64,000 nucleotides of DNA from Margaritifera margaritifera. Taxonomy: Eukaryota; Mollusca; Bivalvia; Unionida; Margaritiferidae. Below are positions 36,048 through 49,936 of the stretch, one piece after another. Under the pieces are notes generated by a model. The model made no database searches. It worked only from the letters and a program-made list of their open reading frames with translations, and was not told where the DNA came from. The first letter of the stretch is position 1; every line of letters starts with the position of its first letter. The position numbers and the translations under genes were made by a program. The stretch spans positions 5,487,501-5,551,500 of the forward strand of contig JAQPZY010001684.1 in NCBI GenBank assembly GCA_029931535.1, given 5' to 3'.

Positions 36048-37361
36048 CCTATGGCTGGAACCAACGATATGTATACAATAATGTTGACATAAATTAGTCC
36101 CAAGAATTAAAATAAAAAAAATAATAATAAAAAAAAAACAGAAACCGAGTTCACACTAAATCATAAGCAAAGTATAACACATGGTCTCAGAGCTTTCTGT
36201 TGGACTTCGAAAATGGAAGGCCAGGATCTCCTTTGTCCATGTCCAGGAACTGAGAGCTCAGCACATGGAAAGCTACAAAGCACATTTTTAAAACTGACAG
36301 TTCAGAAACAGAAACTGGAGGTCCTGTAATCATGGATTCTCAGTACAGAGATCTCTGAGTTACAGTATATATCGGAAATAAATTCTCGTATGAAGTGAAT
36401 TATTAATTACTCTAATGAAGGAGTTTGACATGTACTCTAATACAATCTTTGTCAAGTTGTGCAATTCAAAAACGGCCGAGTCGTATACGACTTGATTCAT
36501 TCCTTTCTTCAATCCATCTTCTTTGGTATGAAATCTATTTTCCAGATTATCGCAATCGATAAGTTACTAAACAATTTGTAAAGGCTGCAAGTCCCTAAAA
36601 TAGAAAGAAATTACATCAAACGGCCATTGTGGCCTGAATTATTGCATCAACAAGGCAATTTAGTACCAATCTTTAAAGTAAAGGTCGAGAACCTTTATAA
36701 GTAAGTAGCTGGTAATATAAAATACTGGACACTGTAAAATGACTTCCTGACCAGGTGAGAATGTTTCAGATAGATAATAAATTTGTATTGAAAGAGGTGT
36801 CAAATTTTCGTTGGACAATGTGTAACAAAGGCGAATGAATAGTCTGGTGATACTCTGTAACAGGCACTGAAATCTAATACATACTTGATCAGTACAAATA
36901 AAAATATTGCCCGCATGAATTTAAATTGGGACTAAGCCCTAAACAAATCTCGTATTATTTTGTATTCAGAATATAGTGCGAAAGTATGAAAGTATCGGCA
37001 GTGATCATGTGGGGCTTTATATACCAACTGGACCCTGAGTGAATCCTGTATTGTCACCATATCACAAATTATATGTCCCCTATTCATAATTGTCAAAAAT
37101 TCAATCAATAGACATCGTACAGGGTTTATTTCAGCCGATTCTTTTTCAAGATACTAACGATAAAGACAAAATAATATGCACGATACATTTTACCTTCTAT
37201 CAGATCATGTTCCATAACATGCGATCAATTATCCTTATGATGTAACCAAATTTTCACAAATTAAAAAATGTATGAAACGAAAACTTCCTTTGAGTTAATG
37301 CAGTAAAAAGGGATTTGTTTTAACGATAATTACGACCTAAATATAGATAAGGGCATCTGAC

Positions 37362-37482
37362 ATAAAATATAGATATAAATATACAATAGGGTTTACAATA
37401 TGGATATACATATACAATAGGGCATACAATATAGATATACATATACAATAGGGCATAAAATATAGATATACATATACAATAG
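37362..37482. repeat. ~31-bp tandem repeat, 4 copies
   Basis: The unit ATACAATATAGATATACATA plus TACAATAGGGC is repeated about four times with few substitutions. Confidence 0.85.
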
Positions 37483-38769
37483 GGGATATAAATACTGGAC
37501 ACTAAATCTAAGCCGACTGAAGCAATTGGTCGAAGTATTTAAAAAAAATCAGTGCCGTTCAGACAAGAAAATCAGTTATGATAAATAGTTGCTACTTCAG
37601 TGTCTTTGATGCGCTACATACTTTTCATAAAATATTCGTTATAGAAAACACTAGAGGCATAGACTTACCTTGAATCTAGCGATTGTTCAAAATGGCGATG
37701 ATCGGTTCAAAACAAGTTTTAATTTTACTATAAGCAAAGTTTCGCAAAAACGAAGTAGTAGCTATTAATAACGGCTGATTTCCTAGTCTGAAAGGCTATA
37801 ATTTATTCAGACACTTCGACCAATTGTTGCGATTGGCTGACACATAAAGCCACTGCCCAAAAGACCACAAAGTATTCCGCATCCTCGTGATACTGGATAC
37901 TGAAATTGAAAACTAAACAATTCGATAATTTTTCACATGAACCTATACCATGCAAAGGTCTATGTAGGACATTCTTGTTTATTCTCAGTTTAACTCTCTT
38001 ACCTGAAGCGGGGTTATTCCCTGCTACAGGAACGCAGTACATTAAAAAATTCTGATATGATAACTAAATATAATAAACATTAAATTCTTACTGTTCAAAA
38101 TATTGGTAAATATTGCGTAAATTTGGGAATCTGAAACGAGTTTTGGCTGTATACAAGTCCTTTCGCAATTGATTTAAAAATATATACCACCAAATAAAAC
38201 TTGCAGGTATATTTGTCCTCTGTTCAGTCATTCCACAATATTCTCTGATCCATTTTATTTGCAGTTGTGACGAAATTAACAAAATATATTATGAAACGAC
38301 CACATTTTTGCATATAAGCCTTTCCAATATGACAATCACCTTACTAGCAGCAGCTCTTTTTCTCATTACATATTGCCTACAGACGGGCTAGCAACTGAGA
38401 CCTTGTGCGCGTAGTTACATATTGCAAGTTGGACAATAGTATAGAAGAAACAAAATAACTTTGAGTTGACATAAGTCAGAAAATACTACTTTTATGTCGT
38501 CAATTTGAAAGGTTTCTTTCTTTGAGCTTAAGTGAGTTTGTGAAATTTCATAAGAAAATGGTTTTCTTTTATGATGATTCGTTTTGATTTGTACAACATA
38601 TCAAAATATTGTCAAACAAATCTAGGAACCCGATCCGTAAGATTCCCCTTTTCTTTGCTTATTTATTCGGTTTTTTTTTTGTTTTTTTTTTTGTTTTTTT
38701 TTCTTCGATATGGGATATGTTTTAAAAAACGGGATTGTGTTCTTGGTTTCACTTTATTAAAATCCGTAA

Positions 38770-40303
38770 CAGGGCTCAGGAACACCACTCGTCCACTCGT
38801 CCTGACCGGGTACAAATTGTCTGGGCCGAGTAAACTTTACTACGTGCGCGTCCCTGGGCCGAGTAAATGCATATTTGCATCTCGAAAGTAAATCTGAGTT
38901 CATTTTATACTCTTAACATGCACTAAATATTCAACACCACTTAACATTTAGCGCGCGTTAATTATAGATTACTTTTATCTAATTTGCCTGCTTGTTATCA
39001 GTCCATAACATGGCGCAAAGGAAGCTGGCTTTCTTTTTTTTACACAGGTACCAGATGTAAGCTTGAAACTAAAATGGGTAAAAAATCATGAACATATTAT
39101 GTTGCAGTTTTATACCTTGCCTTCAAGTTTCTCAATGGTATTCGCATTTACAGTGACACTTTTCAGTAATTTAGACATCATTGGGGTGTGGAGAAAGTTT
39201 CCATTTCAACGAGCGTTCACACATCTTATGAGTCAAGCCTCCAAGGAGTTACGAGACAGAGAATGTCATTATTTTGTGACTTTTCGCCTGGTCAGATAAT
39301 GTTACACTTGCCAAAGGTTACAAGTATTTTCAAGACTGAAGCTTTATTGATACATTGTCACGCCAAAGAGAAGATGCCATCAGATAGTTCTATAAGAATG
39401 TAATTACTTTACACAAGAAAAAAGTTGCCAGCTTACATTGGGATTAAGTATTTTAAGTCTCTCAGCCGATTTCCACCAATTTCACACAATGCATGCTGCA
39501 TGCCTTTTCAATCTATTTAGAAAGCGCATAATGTCGAAACAGCAGCCGATTGGTCGAAATTTAATTGGCATGATGATCTAGAGACGTTCGAATTCTTTTG
39601 GACTATCAGCAATCTTCCTCTTTTTTTTTTTTTTTGGTATCCTTGAGTAGTTATCTAGAATGGAGATCTGACTAAAATGTACCATTTAGTACAAAAGTTA
39701 GAAGAAATTGAGACTGATGGAATTCTTCATTCAAGTGCAAGTTACCAACATTTTTCTTGTGAAAAGCAATTACATGCTTGTATAAATATCTGCTGGCATC
39801 TTTTCTTTGGCTTGACAATGTATTAATAAAACTGCACTGTCTTGAAAATACCGGTGATCTGGGGCAAGCGTAACACTGTCTGACCAGACAAGAATCATAA
39901 CAATTCGACATTCTGTCTCTTAACTTCTCCCATATCAAATTCAAGATGTGTGATAGCTCGCTGAAAAAGAAAATTCCTTTACATTAAAATCACGCCTACA
40001 TTACTGAAAGGTGTCGCTGTAAACATGAATAACATTAAGAAAGCAAGAGCTATGTGTGAAAGCGCAACTTCACAAGTTTACAAATCTGGTCTATTAAAAA
40101 AAGTTGATTTAATGGGACATGTATCACAACAGTATGTTCATATTTTTGACCCATTTTATTATCAAGCTTCCATCAGGTACCTGCAGTTCGTTAGTAAAAG
40201 TGTGAGCAGTGTCGTGAAGAATTGTACCTACTGTGTTGAGTATAATGAGGACAAAGACGAGTAATTGTTGACGAGTGCTTGGAAAACAAATTCCTGATCC
40301 CTG
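38770..40303 (+). mobile_element. hAT-like foldback element, copy II, with target duplication
   Basis: This 1,534-bp element is bounded by CAGGGCTCAGGAA and TTCCTGATCCCTG and flanked on both sides by CGTAA (38,765-38,769 and 40,304-40,308). Inner arms at about 39,080-39,490 and 39,680-40,210 form an imperfect inverted repeat of roughly 400-500 bp. Both contain ACAAGAAAAA.GTTG, CCGGTATTTTCAAGAC or its complement, and AGACAGA..ATGTC. CAGGG termini suggest the hAT superfamily; a 5-bp duplication is shorter than the usual 8 bp but is described for hAT5-type families. No transposase frame is present. The 79-codon frame near its right end belongs to the arm and is not a gene. Confidence 0.85.
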
Positions 40304-40369
40304 CGTAAGTTTGTGTATGTGTGCATTAGACGGACGGACTCAACAAAAAGCTACACTATTTTTTTACGG

Positions 40370-40619
40370 TTTGGTTTGGTTTTATGGGCTTAACGCCCTT
40401 TTTCAGCACTTGATAGGCTATAAATGACGGCCAGTATATCTGGTGGAGGAAGAACCCGGGAAAATCCCGGAAAGAACCACCAACCCACGGAAAGCTACTG
40501 GCAAGCTTTCTCACATAACCACATTGGCCGAACCCAAGACTCGAACCCACGCGGACAGAGTTAAGATGGCAGTGATCGGTAAAGGCGTGCGCCTTAGACC
40601 ACTCGGCCACCCGGGGCCC
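40370..40619 (-). mobile_element. tRNA-Leu-derived SINE (second copy)
   Basis: In reverse complement it starts GGGTGGCCGAGTGGTCTAAG (box A) and continues to GCGTGGGTTCGAGTCTTGGG (box B). The body is GAGAAAGCTTGCCAGTAGCT, GTGGGTTGGTGGTTC, GGGTTCTTCCTCCACCAG, GCCGTCATTTATAGCCTAT and AGGGCGTTAAGCCCATAAAA, ending in (CCAAA)n. It is the same family as 21,283-21,528. No convincing target duplication was resolved. Confidence 0.85.
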
Positions 40620-41763
40620 CCTACTATTTGGTTACAAGCATGAAGACATGTATATACAAATATAGAAGCGAATGACAGTCTTTATCAAATGTTTTGACGA
40701 TAATACTAATAAATACAAAAACTCTATAGGTACTGGTCTCAAAATAATACGCCTCTTCGCAGTAAATCTTTCAAATGGTCATATCATATACTGACAAGCC
40801 ACGCACGGTCCCTTACCCGCGACCATGCATTATTGTTGTAGGAAATATGAAGCTACGTGGTGTGTGTCAAAACATTGTAAAAGCACCTTATGGACATGAA
40901 ATCCATCCTCCGTAAAATCATAAAAATTTAATTTGCTATATTGATCTGTTTAAGTGTGAGTAACGTGATGTGACAATCGTTGGGAATTAATTGGAAGATG
41001 GAAGACCCTTTTTAATATCTGGAAATGGTATGCGAAGATATATTCTGAGTTGGAGGCGCATTTGTATAACGTTTGAAAATAATAAGCTTATATTGTACAG
41101 TGAACATTTTATACGCTGAGTGTGAGCTTTACGTTTCTTTAGTATTGATTTGAATTCACACTTGCATGCAATTTAAAAAAGCAAACGCGTCCTGCTTGAT
41201 CTGTAATAAGTACAAAAGCATGATGACAAAATAGCAGAGAACTACGCAGTCTCGAGGTTATTACAGTCTTAGGTTTTGCTTATTCCAAAGTTTTCTTTAT
41301 GAGAATTGAGACTATATTTTTTACTATATATAGCACCTCACCTGTTTATAATATTTTATTAGGCAGATAATACAATTTTGTATTTTTCAAATGTTTTAGT
41401 AAGTATATAAATGCTAGGAAAATTAGTACCTCCAAAATTCATTTCTCGCGTTTTTGTCCAAACTGTCCACATCAGACATAGGACTTTGCTTTTTGTTGTT
41501 TTTTATTGTTGTTTGTTTTATAGTTATTATTATTGTTTTTGTTAAATTATTAAATTGTATTATGCGGCACATTTTCATATGTTGAAACAAAGAATGTTGT
41601 CTCTTTTGTTTTTAGTGACATCAGACCCTATGTTCCATTTATACCAATTTGTATATTAGCGCCCCTCTGCGACTGGGCAAGGAAATATAATAAGAGCGTA
41701 CGTCCGTGCATGACTTGGTCCATCCATCCATGCAAGCTTCTGTCCACGATAATATAATATCCG
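40620..41763. other. Unannotated interval
   Basis: Nothing recognisable was seen. Confidence 0.45.
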
Positions 41764-42620
41764 ATGTTTAATACAATTCAGTTTCAACTCTGTACCATAA
41801 AAAATGGGAATAGTTATGATGATATTGTCGATGATATAAGTTTTCTCATCTGTCTCTTTGTAGATGATTCATCTCTGCATTATTCATCCCCTTATTGTGC
41901 TGAAATAGAATTACTCATGAACAATGATCCAATAAACTGCATAAATAGACCAATCAATGGCTTTTAAAGTTTAATTAAAAAACAGGGACTATGTTTTTAT
42001 GAACAAGAAAGTAGTAAATATCGCTCAACACGATTTTTGAAAATGCTGATGTGGATATCATCGCCATCTTGGAGTACTACTTTCATAAAATATAAAATGG
42101 ACTTGTCATATTGATAGCAGCCTGAAAAAAAGCATGATCTCGAAGATCCAATCTTCGAAAAGTATAAAAAAAAAAAAGCAAAATTGATCTAAACTGTATA
42201 TAACTTATATCAGTCCCATTTTGGAGTATGTATGTGAAGTTTGGGACAAATGCTCGTTTATAGATTCAGAAAAACTTGAAAAACTACAGCTAGAAGCTGC
42301 AATAATAGTTACATGACTTCCAATATATGCGAGTAGGCAATGTCTTTATTTTGAAACTGAGTGGGAAAGTCTGCATTCTAAACGAAAGAGACATACATTA
42401 TTAACAGTCTATAAAAAATAAAACGTGGCAAACTCCGGACTATTTTACTGAATTACTACCTCCAACTGTGTCCGAACAAATAAATTATAACCTTCGACGT
42501 TCAAATAATTTAGAAAAGCAATTGGGATAGGTAAGGATGAGTATGATGATGCTACTTTTTCTAATTTGAGCAAAGTTATATTCATGGGTCGGCCAGTAAG
42601 AGGCATCCTAATAGCATAAA
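41764..42620 (+). pseudogene. LINE reverse transcriptase relic C
   Basis: The + strand gives DIVDDISFLICLFVDDSSLH (the RT catalytic motif LFADDTSL, here with VDD). Further on come ISPILEYVCEVWDKCSFIDS, KLEKLQLEAAIIVT and SRQCLYFETEWESLHSKRKR, matching the standard LINE sequence RPxLEYAxxVWDxC..LEKxQxEAARIVTG..LxxETGWExLxxRR. Frameshifts and stops fall between segments and a poly-A interruption lies near 42,167. The RT N-terminus and endonuclease are missing, so this is a 5'-truncated dead copy. Confidence 0.8.
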
Positions 42621-43298
<678 letters not shown>

Positions 43299-43589
43299 GT
43301 CTATTCATCTAGTTTAATCTCAAGAATATGGTTGCCTGTGGATTATAAACGTGACAAACCTACTGGCGGCCGACAACTTTGTCCATGCTATTGGCTACTT
43401 CTTTCTAAATTGCTTTTCAAGAAAAGAAGTTTTGTCCATAAAAGCATGCTATCTTTATCCAAAATTACAATACAAAGTTACCAAACACTCAGAACAAAAT
43501 CAATCAATTAATCCATAGCGTATTCAGTTACATAAAACACTAAAAAATGTTACTTAATCGATTACATTATAAAACAAGAGTCTCCAACG

Positions 43590-44620
43590 GGCCTGAGATA
43601 GCTCACCTGGCTGACATCAAACAAACATTGTAATGCAGGAAAAGTTGTCCAAGGAATCTGGGAAAGTAAAATGTTTTCAATCAAATTTGGTGAAATAGTG
43701 CTGATCAGTTTTGCGAAGAAGTCGTTTAATTTTTTTTCTTCTATATTTGGTAGCGGTCATATTTGATAGCAAAAAGAGGTTATATTTCACAGCGGGCAGG
43801 CTCATTTATTAAAGAAACTAAACAAAGCAAAACAAAATAAAACTTTAGTTTGAAGGACTTCATTCCATTATGTCTTCTCTCTTATCTGGACAAAGTCGTG
43901 TCGAGCGTTTTTTGAGAAGTCATTAAAAATTGTTTCTACTTTAACAATATGACCATTTTGATGGCCAATGGCATCATATGTACCACATTAAAAGCCATTT
44001 ATGCCAGGATGCTTTCCCCCCACACTCAGCATGGTGAATGTTTTTGAGGGTTTTTCCTTTTAGGGAGCGTCGTTAAAAAAGTGTATTTCTGTTCAAAGCG
44101 GCTAATAGTTGATGGCTTTTATGCCAGAATGCTTAAGTTTCGTAAAATTTAAAGGAGCGCTTTTAATTACAGTTTGTTTTAAGAAGCTTGTATTGTTTAG
44201 AAACTGCATCCATATTTGCGTATCGTGACCATTTTGTACAAACTGTAAAGGCCTTCATGTAGGGTTCTTTCCGTAATATTTTGCACCAAAACATTTTTTC
44301 TTTTTTTACAAAATGGAGAAGAAGTAATTTAAGGGTGTTTCTATTTTTATTAATGTCTGCCATGTTTGATAGCGAGTTTACATCATTTATGCATATTTAA
44401 ACGGTCTTTATGCAAGAATACATTCTGCTACATTTTGATCACATTCTGTTTAGCGGCTGTTGAAAAGTTCTTGGAAGTTTAATAAAGTCTGTCATAGTTA
44501 TTGACGATGTGCACCGTTGTTAAAGAAAAGTACCGAGAAACTCGTATGGCTGGTTACTTTCTTATAAAGTTGGCTCAATTCTGCCGAGCGGTTCTTGAGA
44601 CGTTCAAGTATTATGCCATT
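43590..44620. repeat. Degenerate internally repetitive sequence
   Basis: Related phrases recur several times: GATCAGTTTTGCGAAGAAGTCGTTTAA, GTCGAGCGTTTTTTGAGAAGTC, ATGACCATTTTGATGGCC, TGACCATTTTGTACAAACTG and CTGCCGAGCGGTTCTTGAGACGTTCAA. They come with repeated TTTATGCCAGGATGCTT-like segments. This resembles a common class of short interspersed repeats in mollusc-like genomes, but units are too worn to define. Confidence 0.4.
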
Positions 44621-46290
44621 GCCTGTCTGCTTAAAAACTTCAAGTTCTTGTATCGGATTTTTTTGTTCACTATCTGGTAGTTTATAACGCTAGCAATATT
44701 TTCTGACATCTATTTCGTCATTTAAATCGGCATTTAAAAACATATTTTTTTAAAAAGACACAAAAAGACACCAATACTATACGTCGAATCGGGAAATTCC
44801 TTCTATATATAGATTTCCTCCGTGTCCTTGGTTTCAGTTACAGAGCCACCTTCCAAGTGACACAGTTGATACCAAAATGGACGACAGAGTGTCATACTCT
44901 ATCTTCCGATTTGGAATATCACCAAATTAATGATACATATATAATCAAAGCATGCTTGATTTAAGTAAAGTACAGTTCACACAGGCAATGGTATAATACT
45001 CCTCGGCAACTAACTGATAAGGATAGTTAGCCAGCCAGTGGAGCACTGAAGCGAGGATGTATCAAGGGGTCGTTTCAAAGTTTGTTCACACTGTGGTGGT
45101 TATAGTCCATTATCGCTCGACAGGCTCTTGAACTACAGATGAATAAATGGATGTTATTTTACACCAACTACTGTGTATTATTTTGAGTCTGCAATTCTTC
45201 CAAACTTTACATATCATAGCAAATGTATGATATAGATGGAATGAAAGCAACATTCGGCTACTCAGTACTGGTATATACAAAAATGCAAGCAAATCTGCGA
45301 ACATTGTAGGTTTTATGAAGTTAAAAATGGTGAATGGCGACAAATGGACGGACAATGCACAAAGGATGAAGGATCATACTATAAGTTAACCCGGCCATAT
45401 GATCTGGTGAACTAAAAGTAAGTAGCTGTAATTGTTTTCAAAAATTTTTAAAAGTAATTGTAATTAACTCATTTTTCTTGCTACTTAGATGAGTAAACAT
45501 TAAATGGCCATCAAGGGATAAAGAGAAATAAACCCTTGGGTCCATATCAATGCCATCGCTATAATATTGTTTCTTCTTCCGTATGATTGTTCTTTAAGAA
45601 GTAACATATCCGGTTGATAAAGATTTTTTAATTTGTTTTATTTTGAGAAAACAATGAAAGATATCATATCTTTGTCTTCACATCAATTCTGCGTCATCAT
45701 GACAGACAAACATTATTCATATATTTGGAAAGTGAATTAAAGTGGTTGCAAGCAATGACGAAAAGCAGGTAGTACCTTGTTACAAAGTTTAAAAGGAAAA
45801 ACCTAATGGTAAACTTCCGATATAGTACCTAAATCTGCGGTCATGGATGCTACAAAAAAGCCAATCACCACAAAGAATTTACCAAAAACAAAAGTTATTG
45901 TAATACACCAGTCTAATGAAGGAACCATCTAGTTTGCTGGTCTCTTTTTCATTGTCAAATTTCTACACAAATAACGAAAGGTGTACCCCTTTCAGGACAT
46001 GGAAAACATATATTCGTGCTAAAGACATATTTAATTAGAACGACGCCAGGACATCATATATTTTTCCTAACTGAAAAAAAAAAATTAATACTTACTCGAT
46101 GATGGGAATTAAAGCTAAAGTTTGAGATTTGCACAGTTACCATATTGGACAAAATGTAAGTACCTGACTGCACTATATTTCTTTTCTTCATAACTTTAGC
46201 GTTCTATCAATGTTCTGTTTCCAAGAGTTAATTTTCCCTTCATCTCGTCTTTCAAAGTGTACCATTTAAAATATTCCAGACATAAGAATA
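44621..46290. other. Unannotated interval
   Basis: No gene or defined repeat was seen. If the integrase relic at 46,600-47,490 was part of a larger element, this flank has no further part that I could recognise. Confidence 0.4.
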
Positions 46291-46291
46291 T

Positions 46292-46375
<84 letters not shown>
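46292..46375. repeat. (AT)n microsatellite
   Basis: About 41 AT units. Confidence 0.95.
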
Positions 46376-46377
<2 letters not shown>

Positions 46378-46599
46378 GAAATCAATGTCTTGATTTCTGA
46401 TTAAGCATCGGAGACGTGTGCTTATGGCACATCGTCTCTGAAGGAGAAGTATACTTTTGGTATATCATTTATTTGATGGTAAAATGTATTCAGCTGGTTC
46501 CCGACTGTTAGACAGTCCATCATTTCCTTTCTATTTCACGAATACAGAGTACAAACTGTTAACCGTTCGTTCTTTTGATTTTCGAGATTTAAAGAAGTA

Positions 46600-47490
46600 T
46601 GTCATCTTATTTGTTGTTTAGAGATAATTGTTGTTCGTGAAGTATGCCCTGTACATCTTCTCCTTTCAAATCTTCCAGTTTTTAAACCACTGAATCACCT
46701 AAATTACTTGCTTGATTTTAAGTATTTCTTTCTTAACGTTAGGGAGGTTTTCTTTTTCGAAATTCTGACTGTTTCACATATTCTAAATTTAGGTATTTAA
46801 AATGTATCAGTTGTCAAATAACTGAAGAGGTTCATCCATACTCTTAAGGGTTTTTTTTTCTTTCTTGCATGTTTGATCTGGAGTTATAGCTATTAATCTG
46901 TGATGAGTGTTGTTATATCCCTCAATTAAATCTAGTAAAGCGTCAACTCATTTTCTGGTTTCATTTTGTGTCAAATAATTCCTCCTTTTAGTCTGTATGT
47001 TTCTGTTAAACCTTTCCACTACATTCAGTGATTAACTTTTCCAGCGAATTCTTAACTTTCCTGTTGTACAGTTATTTTCTTTCATCAAAGTGTCTTTTCA
47101 GGTTGATGGTATTTTAAGATTTCTCTAAAAGATTCTTGTATGAAATCTCCTTATTTTGTTTTCAATTTTTCAGTCCAAACGTATTTTAACAACACATATA
47201 TCACCGTCAAAATGTATATGCTTCCATTACTGTATTTTTCATATGCTTGCATGTCAGCTATGCCCGATTTCCACCGATCATCCGCGTGACTAACATAAGA
47301 TCCTTTAATCTGGAATTTTTCCCGCTTGCTTGTGTAATGTTTAAGTAGATTGTTCGGTTAACCATTCTTTCAATTCATTGTGTTTTTTTTTTCTTTTTTT
47401 TTTCTCCCATTTAATTTGTTACCACAACTGATTGAAAATTGTGTACGCAACTGGCCTTTCAGGGATCGTAGTAAAGATGTCTTACATACT
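46600..47490 (-). pseudogene. Broken Polinton/Maverick-type integrase
   Basis: Read on the - strand, this gives an rve-type integrase in family order with frameshifts. First comes an N-terminal stretch with WLTEQSTYTLHK. Then comes the core start DDRWKSGIADMQ and YILTVIYVLLKYVW (family: DxWxxDLxDMQ, LTxIDVxSKYxW), so the first catalytic aspartate is replaced. A VVERFNR segment and DLIEGYNNTHHR follow (family: YNxTxHRSI). The end is a C-terminal KLEDLKGEDVQG stretch (family: YKLxDxxGExIxGxFY). Stops, frameshifts and a T-run near 47,382-47,410 break it. The arrangement is that of the F54H12.3-like integrases of Polintons; a Ginger-type or LTR source is less likely. Neighbouring polymerase, ATPase, protease or capsid genes were not recognised. 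Confidence 0.75.
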
Positions 47491-48773
47491 GGTCTTTGTA
47501 GGTCATTTAAAGCGGTACAAAAACTTGCAGAGGATGCTTTGTGTCCGATAAACTTCTTTATGTGTTCTCAACAAGCCAACATGACACCCGTCTAAAACAG
47601 TTACTTTACTTGCTGTAATTTGCAACGTTGTTTAATCTCTTAAAAGGTATGAATGATTTCATATTTATGTCAATGTTTGCCATTCCTAAGTATGACTCTA
47701 CTACACTTACTTCATACACAGCATCAGTATGGGCAGTTTCGAATCTAACTTTTTTTCTCAATAAAATCTATCTTTGTGTTTGTTGAATCGTTGTAGATTG
47801 ACAATATAAAGTTTGCGAGATCTTCAAATTACACTTTAAAATTAGCTGATATAAATATATAAATTTGTATATTTACTTGCATCAAACATCTCATTTATTG
47901 CTTTTTGTTTTAACCATATTACTTTCAAAGATGATGCTGTTTATATCAATGTTACAATCATTGAACGTTATCTGTGAATCGACATTTGTTTCTAAATGAG
48001 TGTATGACATATTTTTGGCTATTACAATTCAACAAATTAAGTGTATTATACTTATATTCTCTTGACTATTTTTCTTCAAAGCTTTGACCACATATTTATC
48101 TCTCCAAAACTTGCAAACAAATAGGCATTACCTCTAGATACGGACATTGTTGCTTTCATGTTAAACTCGTTAAATATTTCTATCACCTTTCTGAAAACCG
48201 TTGAACTGAATACAATATAGCATTCTGCCATTATTAATGATGTGTACAAGACTTCATGTTTTAGTTCGATCCGCCTTTGTCGCCCCACGACATGGCTTGT
48301 CCCTTTTGGGCAACGCCGCTTTCAACTTTTCGCTAGTGATCATCGGCTTAAATAAATCAAGTAATAGACTACGATACATTTGTTCTCTGTATCTAATTCC
48401 TTTGTTTGTTTTGGTTGATTAACATCAGCATAGTATTCTCTCTTTTTTCTGCAATCTTTATTTTTATCCTGTTTTTGATGCATTCTGCATTTTGCCGTTC
48501 GTATTGTATGTGTAATTTTGTTTTAACATGTTCGTGGAAATATATGTATTTAATATCAAATACACACATAAAGGTCATGAAATTCTTCTATCACGTAGAA
48601 ATACATTTTCGATCTTCCCAAACCAAGCTGCGTACTCAACGAGCAGTTTCTACAATGTCGGTATCTTGTATTTAATTTCTCCGCTTCCTTTGTTGATTTT
48701 TCAATACCGAAATCGTAGCATTTTATCATCTCCACTTATTGGACTGGTACGATTTCAGGCAGCACGTTGGCAG
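47491..48773. other. Unannotated interval next to integrase relic
   Basis: The - strand has open frames, for example 48,076-48,288 and 48,393-48,578, that could be more of the same decayed element. None shows a domain that I recognise. Confidence 0.35.
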
Positions 48774-48782
48774 TACTTGCAC

Positions 48783-49245
48783 CATCTTCGCTAACCAATG
48801 GTTGTCGATCCACTTACTTCCACATCGACCATTGGCATATATAGCTAGCCAAAACAGTATATGCCGTTCAGCTATCTGATTGGATGCAGCTGAAAGAAAC
48901 TGATCAAATCAGATTGCTAGTTCTATTTACCAATGAAGATAGTTGGGATAATCGTAGCAGGCGCCGTAGACAACGACACATATGGCATGTAAACTTCTCC
49001 GATTTTAACCTTTAAAACATGTTTTTCTTTCGAGTCAACGCATGTGGACATCATAGAAGTCACCATATTGAAACCTAACAGGTCATGTAACGAACTCTTT
49101 GATTGTTGAATTGGTTTTGCTTGCTATGGGCAGTAACTTTTCATCCGCATGTGGACATTTGTTCAAAAACCTTTTTCGGCTAGCTACATATGTCTAGAGT
49201 CAGTATGGAAGAAAGAGGGTCGATTACCATTGGCTGGTGAAGATG
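48783..49245. mobile_element. Long-inverted-repeat MITE, copy D (MULE-like)
   Basis: It is homologous to 26,298-26,747 in the same orientation. The ends are CATCTTCGCTAACCAATGGT plus TGTCGATCCAC, and the complement of GGTCGATTACCATTGGCTGG plus TGAAGATG. The flanks TACTTGCAC (48,774-48,782) and TAGTTGCAC (49,246-49,254) match at 8 of 9 positions. It is 463 bp and non-coding. Confidence 0.8.
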
Positions 49246-49254
49246 TAGTTGCAC

Positions 49255-49862
49255 TGGAGTAGCGAATATATTGACAGAACTAGAATTTAATTTCTCGAAA
49301 TATCTACATGCATTTATTTATATATACGAAAAAAATCGTTTTATTTAAAATTCTCTACAGTCCAATTTTGTACATATATTCACTACTTATATATATGATC
49401 GTACTAACGGAGACATCGATTAACCTAAGAAAATACTAATAAACCAAAGAAGGACAGTGTTTCCTTTTAGCACACTTTTTCCTCTTCAAACTGTGAATAT
49501 GTGCACTAAATCACCATAGAGTGATTACATGTTGAAATTTACATTTGAGCACTTAATTACTTTAAATTTGTACCAATTAGTCATGTTTGTTAGTGTGCTT
49601 TGTTTCAAGTCAGTAATGTTAATTAATGTCGGTCACTGAGCATTCCTATTATAACTGTTGATAACGACTTCACCAGTTAGTTATTACCGAGGTTACATGG
49701 AAGATAATTCTAACGTGTAAATTGCTAGTCCTAACCACACTATGTTAGCTAAAGAAAGCATGGAATTGTGATTTAAAAAAAAAAAAAAAACGGATAAGAA
49801 GGTCGAAATTACCCTTCATAGAACATTAATCAAACAAAAGCCAACCAAACTAGAGACTAGAC

Positions 49863-49936
<74 letters not shown>

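Larger units (their letters stand above)
35471..38764. other. Unannotated interval
   Basis: No gene was recognised. It includes the repeat at 35,949-36,047 (partner of 19,195-19,300) and a tandem repeat of about 31 bp at 37,362-37,482. A T-rich tract with G interruptions occurs at 38,669-38,702. Confidence 0.45.

Noticed and set aside
40025..40264. 79-codon + strand open frame
   Set aside because: It lies in the arm of the hAT-like foldback element; the corresponding region of copy I is not open.
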